A stretch of 64,000 nucleotides of DNA, taken from Pedococcus aerophilus. GTDB lineage: Bacteria > Actinomycetota > Actinomycetes > Actinomycetales > Dermatophilaceae. The stretch spans positions 222,261 through 286,260 of the forward strand of contig NZ_BAAARN010000004.1 of assembly GCF_039532215.1 (NCBI RefSeq), read 5' to 3'. The notes under the pieces are model-generated. The model was not told the DNA's origin and made no database searches. It worked only from the letters and a program-made list of their open reading frames with translations. Positions 1 through 8,655 of the stretch are shown in pieces (position 1 is the first letter of the stretch; every line of letters starts with the position of its first letter). A program made the position numbers and the translations under genes.

Positions 1-1
1 G

Positions 2-409
2 GTCGTCGACGGCCACGACGCCCACGAGCTGCTCGAGCTGGGGGCGTCGTCGGTCGCCCTTGGCACCGTCTTCCTCGCCTGCCCCGAGGCAGGGACGGCG
101 CCGGTGCACGTGCACGCCCTGACCCACCGCGACCGCACGGTCGTGACGCGGGCCTTCACGGGTCGCAGCGCCCGCGCGCTGGCCACGACGTGGACCGAAC
201 TCTTCAGCGATGCAGCCCCCGCTGCATACCCGCACGTCCACCACGTAACGGCACCCCTGCGGGCGCACGGGAAGGCGACGGGGGAGGCCGAGCTCGTCCA
301 CCTCTGGGCCGGGACCGGGCACCGAGCGGCCCGCCCCCTTCCGGCATCCGACCTCGCCCGGTCCCTCGCGACGCAGCTGGAGGCCGCACGCCACCCGGAA
401 AACCAGTGA
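2..409 (+). CDS. Nitronate monooxygenase, C-terminal part (5' end outside window)
   Basis: About 135 C-terminal codons are visible. The segment ALGTVFLACPEAG followed by LTRAFTGR-like (VVTRAFTGRSARAL) and the late HLWAGTG motif is the typical C-terminal half of nitronate monooxygenase/2-nitropropane dioxygenase, an FMN-dependent TIM-barrel enzyme that oxidises nitronates to carbonyl compounds and nitrite. Residues near GASSVALGT correspond to the phosphate-binding end of the barrel. The start lies upstream of the window. It ends 33 nt before the likely start of the ABC transporter ATPase gene. Enoyl-ACP reductase FabK is a related alternative, but the HLWAGTG tail favours nitronate monooxygenase. 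Confidence 0.8.
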   Translation, partial: VVDGHDAHELLELGASSVALGTVFLACPEAGTAPVHVHALTHRDRTVVTRAFTGRSARALATTWTELFSDAAPAAYPHVHHVTAPLRAHGKATGEAELVHLWAGTGHRAARPLPASDLARSLATQLEAARHPENQ

Positions 410-429
410 GCGGTGTCGGCCCACCTCGC

Positions 430-442
430 TAGGTTGGGGCGA
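430..442 (+). promoter_or_regulatory. Leaderless-type -10 (TAGGTT) for the ABC ATPase gene
   Basis: TAGGTT at 430-435 ends 7 nt before the GTG at 443. This spacing would place the transcription start at or next to the start codon. It favours GTG 443 over the in-frame GTG at 413. Confidence 0.5.
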
Positions 443-1378
443 GTGAGTGGTGACGACGAGATCCTGCTGCGCGCCAGCGGGCTGACCAAGACGTTCGGGG
501 AGTTCACGGCGGTGGACGGCATCGACTTCGCCGTCCGCAAGGGGGAGTGCTTCGGCTTCCTGGGGCCGAACGGTGCCGGCAAGAGCTCGACGATGCGGAT
601 GGTCGGCTGCGTGTCGCCCGTGACCAGCGGCGAGCTCCGGTTGTTCGACCTCGACCCGGCGACCGACGGGCCGGCGATCCGCGCGCGGCTCGGCAGCTGC
701 CCCCAGCGCGACACCCTCGACGAGGAGCTCACCGTCCAGGAGAACCTCTGGGTCTACGGTCGCTACTTCGGGCTCTCCCGCAAGGAGGTCCGGGCGCGGG
801 CGACGGAGCTGCTGGAGTTCGCCCAGCTCACCGAGCGCGCCGGCGACAAGGTCGAACCCCTGTCCGGTGGCATGAAGCGACGCCTCACGATCGCGCGCTC
901 CCTGATCAACTCTCCCGAGATCCTGCTCCTCGACGAGCCGACCACCGGTCTCGACCCTCAGGCGCGACATGTGTTGTGGGACAGGCTCTTCCGGCTCAAG
1001 AGATCCGGTGTGACCCTCGTCCTCACCACCCACTACATGGACGAGGCGGAGCAGCTCTGCGACCGCCTCGTCGTCATGGACCACGGTCGGATCGTCGCCG
1101 AGGGGTCGCCGCGCCAGTTCATCGAGGAGCACGCCACGCGTGAGGTGCTCGAGCTGCGCTTCGACGCCGACGACCACCACGACCACGCCGAGCAGGTGCT
1201 CGGCATCGGTGAGCGGGTCGAGGTGCTGCCGGACCGGCTGCTGGTCTACGCCGACGACGGTGACGCCGCGGCAGCGCAGGTGCACGCGCGAGGTGTGCAG
1301 CCGTTGTCCTCGCTCGTGCGCCGGTCCACCCTCGAGGACGTATTCCTCACCCTCACCGGCCGGACGCTGGTCGACTGA
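443..1378 (+). CDS. ABC-2 exporter ATP-binding protein, NodI/DrrA-like
   Basis: A 311-aa nucleotide-binding subunit with Walker A GPNGAGKS at about residues 41-48, the signature LSGGM, Walker B ILLLDEPTTGLDP and an H-loop TTHYMDEA. The set is typical of the NodI/daunorubicin-resistance branch of ABC-2 exporters. It energises export of a lipid, drug or saccharide by the two permeases encoded directly downstream. The stop TGA overlaps the next ATG by one base, so the three genes form a translationally coupled operon. An in-frame GTG at 413 would add 10 residues; GTG 443 is preferred because of the -10-like TAGGTT just upstream. The substrate cannot be told from sequence. Confidence 0.88.
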   Translation: MSGDDEILLRASGLTKTFGEFTAVDGIDFAVRKGECFGFLGPNGAGKSSTMRMVGCVSPVTSGELRLFDLDPATDGPAIRARLGSCPQRDTLDEELTVQENLWVYGRYFGLSRKEVRARATELLEFAQLTERAGDKVEPLSGGMKRRLTIARSLINSPEILLLDEPTTGLDPQARHVLWDRLFRLKRSGVTLVLTTHYMDEAEQLCDRLVVMDHGRIVAEGSPRQFIEEHATREVLELRFDADDHHDHAEQVLGIGERVEVLPDRLLVYADDGDAAAAQVHARGVQPLSSLVRRSTLEDVFLTLTGRTLVD

Positions 1379-2241
1379 TGGCCCTCTCCGACCCGCTCAC
1401 CTCCGGTTCGCCCGGGTCCGAGGAGCCTTCGCTGAGCCGTGCCACGCGAGGGGCCCGCGAGCCGTTGTCGGCGACCGAGCGGGTGCTGTCGGTCTTCGGC
1501 TACCACGCCATGGTCTACGCACGGACCTGGCGGGGCAGCATCATCACCCGGCTGCTCTCGCCGGTGCTGTTCATGCTCTCGATGGGGATCGGCCTCGGCG
1601 CCCTCGTCGACGACCGCGCCGGCGGCATCGACGGCCGGCCCTACCTGCACTTCGTCGTCCCCGGCATCGTCGCCACCCAGACGATGTGGGTGGCCTGGAG
1701 CGAGTCGAGCTACCAGGTCCTCGGCTACATCAAGTGGAACATGGGTTACCACGCCCAGCTCGCGACCCCGCTGCGCGTCCGTGACGTGCTGGCCGGTCAC
1801 TTCCTCGCCATCACCGGTCACCTCGTCGTGGCCACGAGCCTGTTCATGGTCGTCGCAGCCCTGTTCGGCGGGTTCGACTCGTGGTGGGCCGTTGCCTGCC
1901 TGCCGATCGGTGTCCTGACCGGACTGGCTTTCACCACACCGATCTTCGCGTTCACCGCGACGCAGGAGGGTGACAACGGGTTCAACATCCTCTACCGCTG
2001 GATCATCACCCCGCTCATGCTCTTCTCCGGCACGTTCTTCCCCGTCGACCAGCTGCCCGTCTGGATGCAGCCGGTCGCCTGGGCGACGCCGCTGTGGCAC
2101 GGCGTCGAGGCCTGCCGCGCCGTGGCCGGGGGATCGGTCGACGTCCTCCCGTTCCTCGGGCACCTCCTCGTCCTCATCGCGTACGGCGCCGTGGGCTGGC
2201 TGCTCGCCGAACGCACCTTCACCAAGAGGCTGGCGTCATGA
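1378..2241 (+). CDS. ABC-2 exporter permease 1, NodJ-like
   Basis: A 287-aa integral membrane protein with about six hydrophobic helices and the ABC2_membrane/NodJ features: an N-terminal hydrophilic stretch, MSMGIGLGAL in the first helix region, the ATPLRVRDVL coupling-type loop, and FSGTFFPVDQLP near the penultimate helix. It pairs with the ATPase upstream and the second permease downstream; a heteromeric transporter with two permeases is plausible. It starts at ATG 1378 inside the stop of the ATPase gene and overlaps the next gene by 4 nt (ATGA at 2238). Confidence 0.87.
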   Translation: MALSDPLTSGSPGSEEPSLSRATRGAREPLSATERVLSVFGYHAMVYARTWRGSIITRLLSPVLFMLSMGIGLGALVDDRAGGIDGRPYLHFVVPGIVATQTMWVAWSESSYQVLGYIKWNMGYHAQLATPLRVRDVLAGHFLAITGHLVVATSLFMVVAALFGGFDSWWAVACLPIGVLTGLAFTTPIFAFTATQEGDNGFNILYRWIITPLMLFSGTFFPVDQLPVWMQPVAWATPLWHGVEACRAVAGGSVDVLPFLGHLLVLIAYGAVGWLLAERTFTKRLAS

Positions 2242-3092
2242 CGACCACGCGTCCGACCACGACGGCTCCCTCGGGTCGCCGCCCCGGGGCCGCCGGACGT
2301 CTTGCCCGCCTGCTGCCGATGCCCGCCGGCGCGGGGCTGGCCCGCATGCTCGTCGAACGCAACATCACCTCGTTCCGCCACGGCTGGATCGCGCTCGTCA
2401 CCGGCTTCGCCGAGCCCGTCTTCTACCTGTTCTCCCTCGGCATCGGGATCGGCGCGCTCGTGCGGACCGTGACCACCGACTCCGGCCTGACGGTGACCTA
2501 CCTCCAGTTCGTCGCCCCAGCCCTGCTGGCGGCCTCGGCGATGAACGGCGCGGTCATGGACTCGACGTTCAACGTCTTCTTCAAGCTCAAGTACGCCAAG
2601 CTCTACGACGCCGTCCTCGCGACCCCGATGGGACCGCGCGACGTCGCCGTCGGGGAGATCAGCTGGTCCCTGATCCGCGGTGGCCTGTACTCGGCCGCCT
2701 TCCTCGTCATCGCGCTGCTGGCCGGGGCGGTCCGGTCGTGGTGGGCCCTGCTGGCCCTGCCGGCGGCGGTGTTCATCGGGTTCGCGTTCGCGGCGGTCGG
2801 GATGTTCGCGACGACGTTCATGCGTTCCTGGGTGGACTTCGACTACATCACCCTGGCGATCCAGCCGATGTTCTTGTTCTCGGCGACGTTCTTCCCCCTG
2901 GCCACCTACCCCGACGCCCTCCAGTGGGTGGTCCGGGCGACACCGCTCTACCACGGTGTCGCCCTCGAGCGGGCGCTGATGATCGGGGACGTCGGCTGGG
3001 GCGTGCTCGCCCACGTCGGGTACCTGCTCGTGCTCGGGGTGCTCGGCGTCGTCGGAGCCTCGCGACGGCTGGAGCGGCTGCTGCTGTCCTGA
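2238..3092 (+). CDS. ABC-2 exporter permease 2, NodJ-like
   Basis: A 284-aa permease homologous in layout to its upstream neighbour: SLGIGIGALV in an early helix, ATPMGPRDVAVGE as the coupling loop, and FSATFFPLATYP before the C-terminal helices. The ATG at 2238 overlaps the previous stop by 4 nt. The N-terminal 35 residues are Thr/Arg-rich and cytosolic. The two permeases look like a divergent duplication and probably assemble as a heterodimer around an ATPase dimer. Confidence 0.87.
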   Translation: MTTTRPTTTAPSGRRPGAAGRLARLLPMPAGAGLARMLVERNITSFRHGWIALVTGFAEPVFYLFSLGIGIGALVRTVTTDSGLTVTYLQFVAPALLAASAMNGAVMDSTFNVFFKLKYAKLYDAVLATPMGPRDVAVGEISWSLIRGGLYSAAFLVIALLAGAVRSWWALLALPAAVFIGFAFAAVGMFATTFMRSWVDFDYITLAIQPMFLFSATFFPLATYPDALQWVVRATPLYHGVALERALMIGDVGWGVLAHVGYLLVLGVLGVVGASRRLERLLLS

Positions 3093-3102
3093 CGAGGACG
3101 CC

Positions 3103-3114
3103 TAGCATCGCCGC
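3103..3114 (+). promoter_or_regulatory. Leaderless-type -10 (TAGCAT) for the ElaA-like gene
   Basis: TAGCAT at 3103-3108 is followed by 6 nt and ATG 3115, so transcription should begin at the start codon. Confidence 0.5.
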
Positions 3115-3594
3115 ATGGACGAGACCGTGGACCTGGCACCGGACACCGTGCACTCGGCACCCTTCGCCGACCTCGACCCGGTGACGGCCTACCGCCTGTG
3201 GGCGCTGCGCTCCGACGTCTTCGTCGTCGAGCAGGACTGCCCCTACCTCGACCTCGACGGCCGCGACCTCGCGCCCGGCACCAGGCACGTCTGGATCGAG
3301 CGGGGCGGCGGGCCCGTGGCGACCCTGCGGGTGCTCGACGACCCCGAGGCCGACGGCGGCGCGCTGCGGATCGGGCGAGTGGCCACCGCGCGAGCCTGGC
3401 GGGGCCGTGGCCTCGCCGCCCGCCTCATGGCTTCCGTGCTCGAGGGCGTGGAGGAGCGGGACGTGGTGCTGGACGCGCAGTCCCACCTCGTCGACTGGTA
3501 TGCCGCCTTCGGTTTCGTCCCGAGCGGTCGGGGGTTCGTCGAGGACGGCATCCCGCACACCCCGATGCGCCGGGTCGGCGTGACGGCGTCCTGA
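3115..3594 (+). CDS. GNAT family N-acetyltransferase, ElaA type
   Basis: A 159-aa single-domain acyltransferase. The order of motifs matches ElaA: an N-terminal LWALRSDVFVVEQ, a beta strand carrying IGRVATA, then RGRGLAARLM as the acetyl-CoA pyrophosphate-binding loop, and a C-terminal AQSHLVDWYAAFGF. ElaA proteins are cytosolic acetyltransferases of unknown substrate. It follows the ABC operon by 22 nt but probably has its own leaderless promoter. The Tyr-Ala codons at 3498 form one of the CGGCATAC/GTATGCCG octamers described in the findings. Confidence 0.85.
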   Translation: MDETVDLAPDTVHSAPFADLDPVTAYRLWALRSDVFVVEQDCPYLDLDGRDLAPGTRHVWIERGGGPVATLRVLDDPEADGGALRIGRVATARAWRGRGLAARLMASVLEGVEERDVVLDAQSHLVDWYAAFGFVPSGRGFVEDGIPHTPMRRVGVTAS

Positions 3595-3636
3595 TCTGCG
3601 GGAGTGGCGGCGTGTCGCGCGTGCCGGTACCGAACT

Positions 3637-3652
3637 TCGAACAGATGTTCGG
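3637..3652 (+). promoter_or_regulatory. SOS box (LexA operator) of recA
   Basis: TCGAAC-AGAT-GTTCGG matches the actinobacterial/Gram-positive LexA box TCGAAC-N4-GTTCGA with one mismatch in the last base. A TATGTT hexamer at 3653-3658 directly follows and could be the LexA-controlled -10. Confidence 0.85.
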
Positions 3653-3718
3653 TATGTTCCTCCACAGGTGGAACCCCGCAGGACCACCGTCCACAGGCCG
3701 CAGATCGGTCCGGGACGG

Positions 3719-3741
3719 CTGTCGGTGGCGACACCTAGCGT
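3719..3741 (+). promoter_or_regulatory. RecA-NDp (PafBC-dependent) DNA-damage promoter
   Basis: CTGTCGGTG-N8-TAGCGT fits the mycobacterial RecA-NDp consensus TTGTCRGTG-N8-TANNNT, recognised by the WYL-domain activator pair PafBC. Transcription would begin near 3748, leaving a leader of about 66 nt before the recA GTG. This is a second, LexA-independent damage input. Confidence 0.75.
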
Positions 3742-3813
3742 CTGACCCGACAGCAGATGACAGCGCCCGGGTCGAAGGCAGGCGCGCCCGACTCGACATG
3801 GAAAGAAGAAACT

Positions 3814-4884
3814 GTGGCCAAGATGTCCGGTGGCAACACCGCAACAGGTGACCAGAAGGCGAAGTCGCTCGACTCCGTCATGGGGCAGATCGAGAAGAAC
3901 TTCGGCAAGGGCGCGGTCATGCGTCTCGGCGACGACGTCCGTCCGCCCATCGACGTCATCCCCACGGGGTCCATCGCGCTGGACGTGGCCCTGGGCATCG
4001 GGGGCCTGCCGCGCGGTCGGGTCGTGGAGATCTACGGTCCGGAGTCCTCCGGCAAGACCACGGTCGCCCTCCACGCGGTGGCCAGCGCCCAGCGGGCGGG
4101 TGGCATCGCGGCGTTCATCGACGCCGAGCACGCCCTCGACCCCGACTACGCGAAGCGGCTCGGCGTCGACACCGACGCCCTGCTCGTCAGCCAGCCCGAC
4201 ACCGGTGAGCAGGCGCTCGAGATCGCGGACATGCTGATCCGTTCGGGTGCCATCGACATCATCGTCATCGACTCCGTCGCAGCGCTCGTGCCGCGCGCCG
4301 AGATCGAGGGCGAGATGGGTGACAGCCACGTGGGCCTCCAGGCCCGCCTCATGTCCCAGGCGCTGCGCAAGCTCACCGGTGCCCTCAACTCGACCGGCAC
4401 GACCGCGATCTTCATCAACCAGCTGCGCGAGAAGATCGGCGTCATGTTCGGATCGCCCGAGACGACGACCGGTGGCAAGGCGCTGAAGTTCTACGCCTCG
4501 GTCCGCCTCGACGTCCGTCGCATCGAGACGCTCAAGGACGGCAGCGAGCCCGTCGGCAACCGCACCCGCGTCAAGGTCGTCAAGAACAAGGTGGCCCCGC
4601 CGTTCAAGCAGGCCGAGTTCGACATCCTCTACGGGCAGGGCATCTCCCGTGAGGGTGGCCTGATCGACATGGGTGTCGAGCACGGCTTCGTCCGCAAGGC
4701 CGGCGCCTGGTACACCTACGAGGGCGACCAGCTCGGCCAGGGCAAGGAGAACGCCCGCCAGTTCCTCAAGGACAACCCCGACCTCGGCAACGAGATCGAG
4801 AAGAAGGTCAAGGAGAAGCTCGGCATCGGGCCGCAGGTCGACAAGCCTGCCGACGCGATCCCCGAGGTCCCGGTCGAGTTCTGA
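3814..4884 (+). CDS. recA: Recombinase RecA
   Basis: A 356-aa RecA with Walker A GPESSGKT at about residues 75-82, the DAEHALD strand, Walker [14 protein letters not shown], the L1/L2 region ending INQLREKIG, and a Lys/Glu-rich C-terminal domain. It forms ATP-dependent filaments on single-stranded DNA, drives homologous recombination and stimulates LexA self-cleavage. GTG 3814 is chosen because GAAAGAAGA lies 5-8 nt upstream; an ATG three codons later (3823) is a fallback. Two DNA-damage promoter elements lie upstream. recX follows after 33 nt in the usual order. No intein is present. Confidence 0.97.
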   Translation: MAKMSGGNTATGDQKAKSLDSVMGQIEKNFGKGAVMRLGDDVRPPIDVIPTGSIALDVALGIGGLPRGRVVEIYGPESSGKTTVALHAVASAQRAGGIAAFIDAEHALDPDYAKRLGVDTDALLVSQPDTGEQALEIADMLIRSGAIDIIVIDSVAALVPRAEIEGEMGDSHVGLQARLMSQALRKLTGALNSTGTTAIFINQLREKIGVMFGSPETTTGGKALKFYASVRLDVRRIETLKDGSEPVGNRTRVKVVKNKVAPPFKQAEFDILYGQGISREGGLIDMGVEHGFVRKAGAWYTYEGDQLGQGKENARQFLKDNPDLGNEIEKKVKEKLGIGPQVDKPADAIPEVPVEF

Positions 4885-4917
4885 GCCACGGCTCGCCGAC
4901 CGACGGACTGAACGCGC

Positions 4918-5565
4918 ATGACAGATCGACACGCTGCGGCAAGGGCTGCCCTCGAGGCCGCCCTTGCCGCAGCGGGCTCCGGTCAGGCCGCCCCGCAGCC
5001 GGGCCGTCGTTCTCGCCGCTCCAAGGCCTGGCAACCCATCCCGGGCGATCCCGAGAGCGACCTGCAGCACCGCGACGCCGAGCCCGACGCCCACGACGTC
5101 GCGCGCCAGATCGTGCTGCGACAGCTGGCGATGGCTCCGAGGAGCCGCAAGCAGCTGCGCGACAAGCTCGCGCAGCGCGAGTGCCCCGACGACGTCGCCG
5201 AAGCGGTGCTCGACCGGATGACCGAGGTGGGGCTCATCGACGACGAGGCGTTCGCGGGGATGCTCGTGCGGTCCCAGCAGGCAGGCCGCGGGCTGGCCAA
5301 GCGCGCCCTGGCCCGGGAGCTCCGGACCAAGGGCGTCGACGACGAGCTGGCCCGGGCGACCCTCGACGCCATCGACCCGAATGCCGAACGCGACCAGGCC
5401 GAGCGCCTCGTCGCCAAGAAGCTGAGGTCGATGCACGGCCTGGAGGTCCTCGTCCAGAAGCGGCGCCTCGCCGGGATGCTGGCCCGCAAGGGGTACCCCG
5501 CAGACCTGGCGATGGCTGTCATCCGGGACGCCCTCGCCCAGGCGCAGGAGCACCAGCGCGACTGA
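4918..5565 (+). CDS. recX: Regulatory protein RecX
   Basis: A 215-aa RecX. After an Ala/Arg-rich N-terminal extension of about 60 residues come the three-helix repeats typical of the family, with RQLAMAPRSRKQLRDKL, then IDDEAFAGMLVRSQQ. RecX binds the groove of RecA filaments and caps or destabilises them. It lies 33 nt downstream of recA and is likely co-transcribed, so it is induced with RecA. The start is the ATG at 4918. Confidence 0.93.
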   Translation: MTDRHAAARAALEAALAAAGSGQAAPQPGRRSRRSKAWQPIPGDPESDLQHRDAEPDAHDVARQIVLRQLAMAPRSRKQLRDKLAQRECPDDVAEAVLDRMTEVGLIDDEAFAGMLVRSQQAGRGLAKRALARELRTKGVDDELARATLDAIDPNAERDQAERLVAKKLRSMHGLEVLVQKRRLAGMLARKGYPADLAMAVIRDALAQAQEHQRD

Positions 5566-5590
5566 CGCGGGCCAGTTCCTGACGGTCACC

Positions 5591-5602
5591 TAGGCTGCGG
5601 GC
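5591..5602 (+). promoter_or_regulatory. Leaderless-type -10 (TAGGCT) for the DUF1275 gene
   Basis: TAGGCT at 5591-5596 is followed by 6 nt and GTG 5603, again the geometry of a leaderless transcript. Confidence 0.5.
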
Positions 5603-6397
5603 GTGGCACCCACCCCGCAGGTCCCTCCAGCGCAGACCACTGCGGGCAGAGGGGTCCGGGCCCGGATCGGCCGCTACCTCCTCGACGTGGAAGGGGCGAA
5701 CCGCACCGACCGTGCGAACCGACACCTGGCGTACCTGCTGGCGCTCATCGCCGGCATCCTCAACTCGGTCGGCTTCGTGGCCGTGTCCGTCTACACGTCG
5801 CACATGACCGGGCTGACCGCGTCGGTCGCGGACCACCTCGTCCTCCGCTCGTACGCGGTCGTCGGGGTGGGTCTGCTGGCGATCGGCGCGTTCGTCGCGG
5901 GGGCGATGGTCCGCGCCGTGCTGTTCAACTGGGGGCGTCGCCGCGACCTGCGCGGACGCTATGCGAATGTCCTGGTCCTCGAGGCCCTGCTGGTCCTGAC
6001 CTTCGGCGGTGCCGCCGACCTGCTGGTGTGGCGCCACCGCACAGCGGTGTTCGTCGCCGTGCTCTGCTTCACCATGGGGTTGCAGAACGCGATCATCACC
6101 AAGATCTCCCAGGCCCAGATCCGCACGACCCACGTCACGGGGATGGTCACCGACATCGGGATCGAGCTCGGCAAGCTGGCCTACCGGAGTCGGCGACCGG
6201 GCCTCGAGCCGGTGCACGCCGACCTGGCGAAGCTGTCGATGTTGTCCCTCCTGGTCGGGTTGTTCTTCGCCGGTGGGGTGGCCGGTGCGGCGGGCTACCT
6301 GGCCATCGGGTTCCCGGTCCTGCTGGCCGTTGCCCTGGTCCTGCTCGTCGCGGCGCTGCCGCCCCTCGTGGCAGACCTGCGCACGGGCCGCGACTGA
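5603..6397 (+). CDS. DUF1275 (YoaK-like) membrane protein
   Basis: A 264-aa protein with about six membrane helices. Family marks are [11 protein letters not shown] followed by [12 protein letters not shown] in the first two helices, [10 protein letters not shown] in the centre and [12 protein letters not shown] after it. DUF1275/YoaK proteins are conserved in bacteria and have no assigned transport function. It sits between recX and miaB with its own leaderless-type promoter and is probably independent of both. GTG is the start. Confidence 0.85.
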   Translation: MAPTPQVPPAQTTAGRGVRARIGRYLLDVEGANRTDRANRHLAYLLALIAGILNSVGFVAVSVYTSHMTGLTASVADHLVLRSYAVVGVGLLAIGAFVAGAMVRAVLFNWGRRRDLRGRYANVLVLEALLVLTFGGAADLLVWRHRTAVFVAVLCFTMGLQNAIITKISQAQIRTTHVTGMVTDIGIELGKLAYRSRRPGLEPVHADLAKLSMLSLLVGLFFAGGVAGAAGYLAIGFPVLLAVALVLLVAALPPLVADLRTGRD

Positions 6398-6493
6398 CGA
6401 CGGCGACCCAGCCCTCACCACGCGGGCTGGGACCCACGACGTGCTCGTTCGTGGGGTCTCGACCACGCGGCATACGCGGGGGTGCGCAGCACG

Positions 6494-6509
6494 TACCCTT
6501 GTCGGTGCG
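6494..6509 (+). promoter_or_regulatory. -10-like TACCCT upstream of miaB
   Basis: TACCCT at 6494-6499 lies 10 nt before ATG 6510; the start site would leave at most a few untranslated bases. A CGGCATAC octamer copy lies 20 nt upstream at 6468-6475. Confidence 0.35.
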
Positions 6510-8027
6510 ATGACCACACAGACGACGCACAAGACCTATGACGTGCGCACCCACGGGTGCCAGATGAACGTGCACGACTCCGAGCGACTCGCCGGGCTGC
6601 TCGAGACGGCCGGGTACGTCGACGTCAACAGCGTGCCCGCCGACGACCGTCCGAGCGCTGCCGACGTCGTCGTCTTCAACACCTGTGCGGTGCGCGAGAA
6701 CGCCGACAACAAGCTCTACGGCAACCTCGGCCAGCTGCGCCCCGCCAAGACCGCGAACCCCGACATGCAGATCGCCGTCGGCGGCTGCATGGCGCAGAAG
6801 GACCGCGAGACCATCGTGCAGCGCGCGCCGTGGGTCGACGTCGTCTTCGGCACCCACAACATCGGCAGCCTCCCGGCCCTCCTGGACCGAGCCCGCCACA
6901 ACCGTGAGGCCCAGGTCGAGATCCTCGAGAGCCTCGAGGTCTTCCCGTCGACGCTGCCGACCCGTCGCGACTCGGCCTACGCCGGCTGGGTCTCGATCTC
7001 GGTGGGCTGCAACAACACCTGCACGTTCTGCATCGTCCCCAGCCTGCGCGGCAAGGAGGCCGACCGCCGACCCGGAGACGTCCTCGCCGAGGTCAAGGCG
7101 CTCGTCGAGCAGGGGGTCGTCGAGGTCACGCTGCTCGGACAGAACGTCAACACCTACGGCGTCGAGTTCGGTGACCGCCTCGCGTTCGGCAAGCTGCTGC
7201 GCGCCTGCGGCGAGATCGAGGGCCTGGAGCGCGTGCGCTTCACCAGCCCGCACCCGGCCGCCTTCACCGACGACGTCATCACGGCGATGGCCCAGACGCC
7301 GAACGTCATGCCCAGCCTGCACATGCCGCTGCAGTCCGGATCCGACCGCGTGCTCAAGGAGATGCGCCGCTCCTACCGCAGCGCCAAGTTCCTCGGCATC
7401 CTCGACAAGGTCCGTGAGCAGATCCCGGACGCCGCGATCACCACCGACATCATCGTCGGCTTCCCCGGCGAGACCGAGGCCGACTTCGAGGAGACCCTGC
7501 GGGTCGTGCGCGAGTCGCGGTTCGCCAGTGCCTTCACGTTCCAGTACTCCATCCGCCCCGGCACCCCCGCGGCGACGATGCCCGACCAGCTTCCCAAGGC
7601 GGTCGTCCAGGAGCGCTACATGCGACTGCTGGCGGTGCAGGAGGAGGTCTCGTGGGCCGAGAACCGTCGGCTCGAGGGTCGCGAGGTCGAGGTGCTCGTC
7701 GCCACCGGTGAAGGACGCAAGGACACCGCGACCCACCGCCTCTCCGGTCGCGCCCGCGACAACCGCCTCGTCCACTTCGCCGTGCCGGACAGCGCCGAAC
7801 GCCCCCGTCCCGGTGACCTGGTCACCGTCGGTGTCACCTATGGCGCCCCGCACCACCTCGTCGCCGATGCCGCCCTCGAGGGCGGCGTGTACAGCGTGCG
7901 ACGCACCGCCGGTGGCGACGCGTGGGCAGCGCTCCAGGGCTCCCCGGTGCCCGGCAAGCCGGCCGTGTCACTCGGCATGCCCGGTGTCGGACGCCCTGCT
8001 GCCGCACCGGCTCCCGCCTGCGGCTGA
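6510..8027 (+). CDS. miaB: tRNA-2-methylthio-N6-dimethylallyladenosine synthase MiaB
   Basis: A 505-aa radical-SAM methylthiotransferase. The N-terminal UPF0004 domain shows cysteines in HGCQMN, NTCAVR and GGCMA, which bind one Fe-S cluster. The radical-SAM core carries CNNTCTFC (CxxxCxxC), and a C-terminal TRAM-like domain follows. It adds the ms2 group to i6A37 of tRNAs reading UNN codons. miaA, which makes the i6A substrate, is two genes downstream, so the pair forms a tRNA A37 modification module with def between them. The last 40 or so residues, rich in Ala/Pro, are a lineage-specific tail. Confidence 0.95.
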   Translation: MTTQTTHKTYDVRTHGCQMNVHDSERLAGLLETAGYVDVNSVPADDRPSAADVVVFNTCAVRENADNKLYGNLGQLRPAKTANPDMQIAVGGCMAQKDRETIVQRAPWVDVVFGTHNIGSLPALLDRARHNREAQVEILESLEVFPSTLPTRRDSAYAGWVSISVGCNNTCTFCIVPSLRGKEADRRPGDVLAEVKALVEQGVVEVTLLGQNVNTYGVEFGDRLAFGKLLRACGEIEGLERVRFTSPHPAAFTDDVITAMAQTPNVMPSLHMPLQSGSDRVLKEMRRSYRSAKFLGILDKVREQIPDAAITTDIIVGFPGETEADFEETLRVVRESRFASAFTFQYSIRPGTPAATMPDQLPKAVVQERYMRLLAVQEEVSWAENRRLEGREVEVLVATGEGRKDTATHRLSGRARDNRLVHFAVPDSAERPRPGDLVTVGVTYGAPHHLVADAALEGGVYSVRRTAGGDAWAALQGSPVPGKPAVSLGMPGVGRPAAAPAPACG

Positions 8028-8035
8028 CGATCTGG

Positions 8036-8048
8036 AAGACTCCACCGC
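8036..8048 (+). promoter_or_regulatory. Possible leaderless -10 (AAGACT) for def
   Basis: AAGACT at 8036-8041 ends 7 nt before ATG 8049. The match to TANNNT is only partial (A2 and T6 kept). Confidence 0.3.
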
Positions 8049-8645
8049 ATGACGATCCGGCCCATCGTGATCCTGGGCGAGCCCGTGCTCCACCGCCGCG
8101 CCGAACCGGTGACCGCGTTCGACGCGGAGCTCGCCGACCTCATCGCCGACATGTTCGAGACCATGGACGCCGCGAACGGTGTCGGCCTCGCCGCTCCCCA
8201 GATCGGTGTGGGGCTGCGGGTCTTCACGTGGCAGATGGACAACGACGACGACGTCCCCGTGCGCGGCGTCATCGTCAACCCGTTCGTCAGCCCGAGCAAG
8301 CCGGCGCAGGAGGACCCCGATCCGCACGAGGAGGTCGAGGGCTGCCTGTCGGTGCCGGGGGAGAGCTTCCCGCTCAAGCGCGGCGAGTTCGCCACGGTGA
8401 CCGGGTTCGACGGCGAGGGCAACGAGATCTCGTTCGAGGCGACCGGGTGGTTCGCCCGCTGCATGCAGCACGAGTACGACCACCTCAACGGCTTCCTCTA
8501 CGTCGACCGGCTCAACGACAAGTGGGGCAAGAAGGCGCGCAAGGCCACCAAGAAGGCCGGCTGGGGCAAGCCCGGCGGCAGCTGGATGCCGGGGGTCGAC
8601 CCCGACCCGTTCGGCCACGACGCCCCGGACGACCACGACCTGTGA
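8049..8645 (+). CDS. def: Peptide deformylase
   Basis: A 198-aa deformylase with the three family motifs: GVGLAAPQIG (motif 1), EGCLSVPG (motif 2, metal-binding Cys) and QHEYDHLNG (motif 3, two metal-binding His and the catalytic Glu). It removes the formyl group from nascent proteins using Fe2+ or a similar metal. The tail after about residue 165 is Lys/Gly-rich and ends in an acidic His/Asp stretch. It lies 21 nt after miaB and 10 nt before miaA, so co-transcription is likely although the functions differ. Confidence 0.95.
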   Translation: MTIRPIVILGEPVLHRRAEPVTAFDAELADLIADMFETMDAANGVGLAAPQIGVGLRVFTWQMDNDDDVPVRGVIVNPFVSPSKPAQEDPDPHEEVEGCLSVPGESFPLKRGEFATVTGFDGEGNEISFEATGWFARCMQHEYDHLNGFLYVDRLNDKWGKKARKATKKAGWGKPGGSWMPGVDPDPFGHDAPDDHDL

Positions 8646-8655
8646 CGCCGCAGCG

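Noticed and set aside
2848-5589. A long minus-strand frame antisense to the elaA-recA-recX region
   Set aside because: recA and recX are certain on the plus strand; the antisense protein has no domain and only mirrors their codon bias.
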